In this document: positions 5,544 to 7,628 of the stretch, in pieces | How positions within the stretch are numbered: position 1 is the stretch's first letter | How the letters are laid out: each line of letters opens with the position of its first letter | Origin: Tardiphaga sp. | Lineage (GTDB): Bacteria; Pseudomonadota; Alphaproteobacteria; Rhizobiales; Xanthobacteraceae | NCBI GenBank assembly: GCA_014377915.1 | Contig: JACMOT010000266.1 | Span: forward strand, 1 to 7,628 | Reading direction: 5' to 3' | Length of the DNA: 7,628 bases | Notes under the pieces: generated by a model | The model's input: only the letters and a program-made list of their open reading frames with translations | Told to the model about the DNA's origin: nothing | Databases searched by the model: none | Made by a program: the position numbers and the translations under genes

Positions 5544-6812
5544 ATGGTCGCGACTAATGCCTCACCCGCCCCGGCCAATCCGCCAGTTCTGACTTTCGGC
5601 AACAGCGATTGCCTAGCCGGTTCGTCGCCAGCGATCCCCGTTTCGGACATCGATCCGTTCGCAATGGACTTTTTCGCCGATCCCCATCCAACGCATGGAG
5701 TGCTGCGCGAGACAGGTCCCGTCGTGTATCTCGACAAATGGAATGTGTTTGCGGTGGCGCGCTATGCCGAAGTGCATGCGGTGCTGAACGATCCGCAGAC
5801 GTTCTGCTCCAGCCGCGGCGCAGGGCTGAGCGACTTCGCAAAGGAGAAGCCGTGGCGGCCGCCGAGCCTGATTCTGGAAGCCGATCCGCCGGAACACACG
5901 CGCACCCGCGCGGTGCTCAGCAAGGTACTGTCGCCGGCGGTGATGAAGCAGTTGCGCGACCGCTTTGCCGCCGCTGCCGACGCCAAGGTCGATGAACTGC
6001 TGGCAAGAGGCAGCTTCGACGCGATCAGCGATCTGGCCGAGGCCTATCCGCTGTCGGTGTTTCCCGATGCGATGGGACTGCGGCAGGAGGGACGCGAGCA
6101 CCTGCTGCCCTATGCCGGTCTGGTGTTCAACGCTTTCGGACCGCCGAACGAATTGCGCGAAGCCGCGATCGCGCGCTCGGCGCCGCATCAGGCCTATGTC
6201 CTGCAACAGTGCCAGCGCGACAATCTTGCGCCCGGCGGGTTCGGCGCCTGCATTCACGCTCGGGTCGACAGCGGCGACATCACGGCGGCTGAGGCGCCGT
6301 TGCTGGTGCGCTCCCTGCTGTCGGCCGGCCTCGATACCACGGTGAACGGCATCGGGGCGGCTGTTTATTGCCTGGCGCGCTATCCGCGGGAATTCGCCCG
6401 TCTGCGCACGGATCCGTCGCTCGCCCGCAACGCCTTCGAAGAAGCCGTGCGCTACGAAAGCCCGGTGCAGACATTCTTCCGCACCACGACGAGGGACGTC
6501 GAGATCAGCGGCTATCATGTCGGTGAAGGCGAGAAGGTACTCATGTTTCTGGCCGCCGCCAACCGCGATCCACGGCGCTGGGCCGACCCCGATCGTTACG
6601 ATATCACGCGCAAGACTTCCGGCCATGTCGGCTTCGGATCCGGCATCCATATGTGCGTCGGACAATTGGTGGCGCGGCTGGAGGGCGAGGTGATGCTCTC
6701 CGCGCTGGCGCGCAAGGTCGCGTCGATCGAGATCACCGGCGAGCCGACCCGGCGCTTCAACAACACGCTGCGCGGGCTGGAAAGCCTGCCAATCAAGCTC
6801 ACAGCCGCCTGA
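5544..6812 (+). CDS. CYP199A: Cytochrome P450, CYP199A type (para-substituted benzoate monooxygenase, 4-methoxybenzoate O-demethylase-like)
   Basis: A 422-residue soluble class I bacterial P450; start ATG with AGGAG 6 bases upstream. The heme motif FGSGIHMC ends at Cys371, the K-helix ExxR is Glu300-Arg303, and the I-helix RSLLSAGLDTT carries the acid-alcohol pair Asp264/Thr265. Long stretches such as FCSSRGAGLSDF, KEKPWRPPSLILEADPPEHT, SPVQTFFRTTTR and VLMFLAAANRDPRRW match my memory of CYP199A4/A2 from Rhodopseudomonas palustris. A constant offset of 13 maps the known CYP199A4 contacts onto identical residues: Arg92/Ser95 to Arg105/Ser108, Phe182/Phe185 to Phe195/Phe198, Arg243/Ser244 to Arg256/Ser257, and Phe298 to Phe311. 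The enzyme should therefore bind a benzoate carboxylate and oxidise its para substituent, e.g. 4-methoxybenzoate to 4-hydroxybenzoate plus formaldehyde. Electrons should come from the adjacent ferredoxin. The N-terminus is slightly longer than in CYP199A4. Confidence 0.95.
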   Translation: MVATNASPAPANPPVLTFGNSDCLAGSSPAIPVSDIDPFAMDFFADPHPTHGVLRETGPVVYLDKWNVFAVARYAEVHAVLNDPQTFCSSRGAGLSDFAKEKPWRPPSLILEADPPEHTRTRAVLSKVLSPAVMKQLRDRFAAAADAKVDELLARGSFDAISDLAEAYPLSVFPDAMGLRQEGREHLLPYAGLVFNAFGPPNELREAAIARSAPHQAYVLQQCQRDNLAPGGFGACIHARVDSGDITAAEAPLLVRSLLSAGLDTTVNGIGAAVYCLARYPREFARLRTDPSLARNAFEEAVRYESPVQTFFRTTTRDVEISGYHVGEGEKVLMFLAAANRDPRRWADPDRYDITRKTSGHVGFGSGIHMCVGQLVARLEGEVMLSALARKVASIEITGEPTRRFNNTLRGLESLPIKLTAA

Positions 6813-6821
6813 GGATTCTCG

Positions 6822-7145
6822 ATGCCTGACGTCACCTACATCCATCCCGACGGCCGTGCTGAAACCGTCAATGCCCGCGACGGCGACAGCGCCATGATCA
6901 CGGCGATGCAGAGCGGCGTCGACGGGATTGTTGGCGAATGCGGCGGCGGCCTGGTGTGCGCCACCTGTCACGTCTATGTCGACGATTCCTGGATGGAGCG
7001 GGTCGGGACCGCCGCGGCCGACGAAGACGAGATGCTGGAAGGCGTGGCGACCGAGCGCAGCCCGAACAGCCGGCTGTCGTGCCAGATCAAAATGAGCGAC
7101 GCGCTCGACGGCCTCGTGCTGCGATTGCCGGACCGGCAATTCTAG
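6822..7145 (+). CDS. [2Fe-2S] ferredoxin, putidaredoxin/palustrisredoxin type, P450 redox partner
   Basis: A 107-residue ferredoxin starting 9 bases after the P450 stop, with GAGGA (6811-6815) overlapping that stop, so the two are co-translated. The cluster ligands are Cys40, Cys46, Cys49 and Cys87 (C-x5-C-x2-C-x37-C), in the blocks GECGGGLVCATCHVYV and SRLSCQIKM. This is the vertebrate/adrenodoxin-like class used by bacterial class I P450s. It is co-linear in length with putidaredoxin. The residue before the first cysteine ligand is Glu39 (Asp38 in putidaredoxin), and the C-terminus is LPDRQF where putidaredoxin ends VPDRQW. It should shuttle single electrons from an FAD-dependent ferredoxin reductase to the P450 in the cytoplasm. 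No reductase gene is present in the window; in Rhodopseudomonas palustris the reductase is also encoded away from the P450. Confidence 0.95.
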   Translation: MPDVTYIHPDGRAETVNARDGDSAMITAMQSGVDGIVGECGGGLVCATCHVYVDDSWMERVGTAAADEDEMLEGVATERSPNSRLSCQIKMSDALDGLVLRLPDRQF

Positions 7146-7154
7146 TTTGCAAAC
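7124..7154. repeat. Paired palindromes at the ferredoxin 3' end
   Basis: ATTGCCGG-A-CCGGCAAT (7124-7140, 8-base arms) lies in the last codons of the ferredoxin gene and is followed by the perfect 10-base palindrome GTTTGCAAAC (7145-7154) overlapping the last base of its stop codon. As RNA, the first can form a 7-pair stem with a 3-base loop. There is no T tract, so it is not a standard intrinsic terminator. It may be an mRNA stability element, a weak attenuator before the second binding-protein gene, or a protein-binding site. GACCGGCAA recurs at 7131-7139 and 7160-7168. Confidence 0.4.
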
Positions 7155-7204
7155 GGCGCGACCGGCAACGTCCGGACCCGCGATTAGAACAGGGAGGTAA
7201 TATC

Positions 7205-7628
7205 ATGAAGGGCTTCAAGACAGTTCTGGCGGCAGCGGCATCGTGCATGCTGGCCGGCGCCGCGCAGGCGCAGATTTCCGACGATGTCGTGCGCGTCAGC
7301 GTGCTCAACGATATTTCCGGCGTATTCCAGGACACCAACGGCATGGGCTCGGTCGAAGCCGCGCGGATGGCCGCCGAAGATTTCAACGGCGGCGGCAAAA
7401 ACATCAGGGTCGAGATCGTCTACGCCGACCACCAGAACAAGGCCGATGTCGGCTCCGGCATTGCGCGTAAATGGCTCGATGTTGAGAAGGTCGATGCCAT
7501 CGTCGACGTGCCGAATTCATCGGTCGGGCTGGCGATCAACAACATCGCGCGCAACACCAAGATGACTTTCCTGGCGTCTTCCACCGCCACCTCTGACCTG
7601 ACCGGCAAGGGTTGGTCGCCGAACACCA
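7205..7628 (+). CDS. Second ABC transporter substrate-binding protein, HAAT type; 3' truncated by window end
   Basis: The first 141 codons of a protein homologous to the binding protein at 1961. Start ATG with a strong AGGGAGGT (7191-7198) 6 bases upstream. Residues 1-22 form a signal peptide (KGFK, Ala-rich core, AQA before Gln23). Cys14 lies inside the core, but its context AASC is a poor lipobox, so export by signal peptidase I is more likely than lipidation. The mature part has VLNDISG, the block YADHQNKADVGSGIARKW and SDLTGKGWSP, all collinear with the first protein. The paralogue's cysteine at GKACSP is replaced here (GKGWSP), so that possible disulfide is absent. It follows the ferredoxin by 59 bases and is probably in the P450 operon, importing the P450 substrate or a related aromatic acid. 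Permease and ATPase genes may follow beyond the window. Confidence 0.92.
   Translation, partial: MKGFKTVLAAAASCMLAGAAQAQISDDVVRVSVLNDISGVFQDTNGMGSVEAARMAAEDFNGGGKNIRVEIVYADHQNKADVGSGIARKWLDVEKVDAIVDVPNSSVGLAINNIARNTKMTFLASSTATSDLTGKGWSPNT

Noticed and set aside
5613..7139. Long open frame (508 codons) on the - strand across the P450 and ferredoxin genes
   Set aside because: It is the antisense shadow of two well-supported genes with GC-biased third positions. The product is rich in Arg, His and Gln without any recognisable domain.
7242..7250. Lipoprotein signal at Cys14 of the second binding protein
   Set aside because: The context AASC lacks the usual Leu/Val/Ile at -3, and a normal AQA signal peptidase I site follows at residues 20-22.

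Overview
The window looks like chromosomal DNA of an alphaproteobacterium in the Bradyrhizobium/Rhodopseudomonas group. The evidence is high GC with strongly GC-biased third positions, tight ATGA-coupled operons, and closest recalled resemblance of the P450 and ferredoxin to the CYP199A/palustrisredoxin pair of Rhodopseudomonas palustris. It reads as a catabolic locus for small aromatic acids. I see no mobile element, CRISPR array, tRNA or rRNA.

Left block (1-4689, all + strand): the C-terminal ATP-grasp half of a single-chain NDP-forming acyl-CoA synthetase, a 122-aa SCP2-like protein, an alpha/beta hydrolase (these three joined by 4-base ATGA overlaps), a periplasmic amino-acid/aromatic-type ABC substrate-binding protein, a strong stem-loop terminator or attenuator, and an NAD-type aldehyde dehydrogenase.

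Middle (4690-5543): a 213-base gap with a perfect inverted repeat and an orphan Shine-Dalgarno/ATG on the + strand, then a MarR-family regulator on the - strand, then a 113-base divergent intergenic region.

Right block (5544-7628, all + strand): a CYP199A-type cytochrome P450, a putidaredoxin-like [2Fe-2S] ferredoxin 9 bases downstream, and the first 141 codons of a second substrate-binding protein of the same family as the first.

How the parts may work together (inference): the substrate-binding proteins capture an aromatic acid. The P450 and ferredoxin, with a reductase encoded elsewhere, oxidise a para-substituted benzoate, classically by O-demethylating 4-methoxybenzoate to 4-hydroxybenzoate. 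The CoA ligase and aldehyde dehydrogenase could feed it from a phenylpropenoid side-chain-shortening route, with the MarR protein as effector-sensing switch. The P450 conserves every substrate-contact residue I can recall from CYP199A4, at one constant numbering offset, so the substrate class of that enzyme is the firmest functional call. The roles of the SCP2-like protein and the hydrolase are open.
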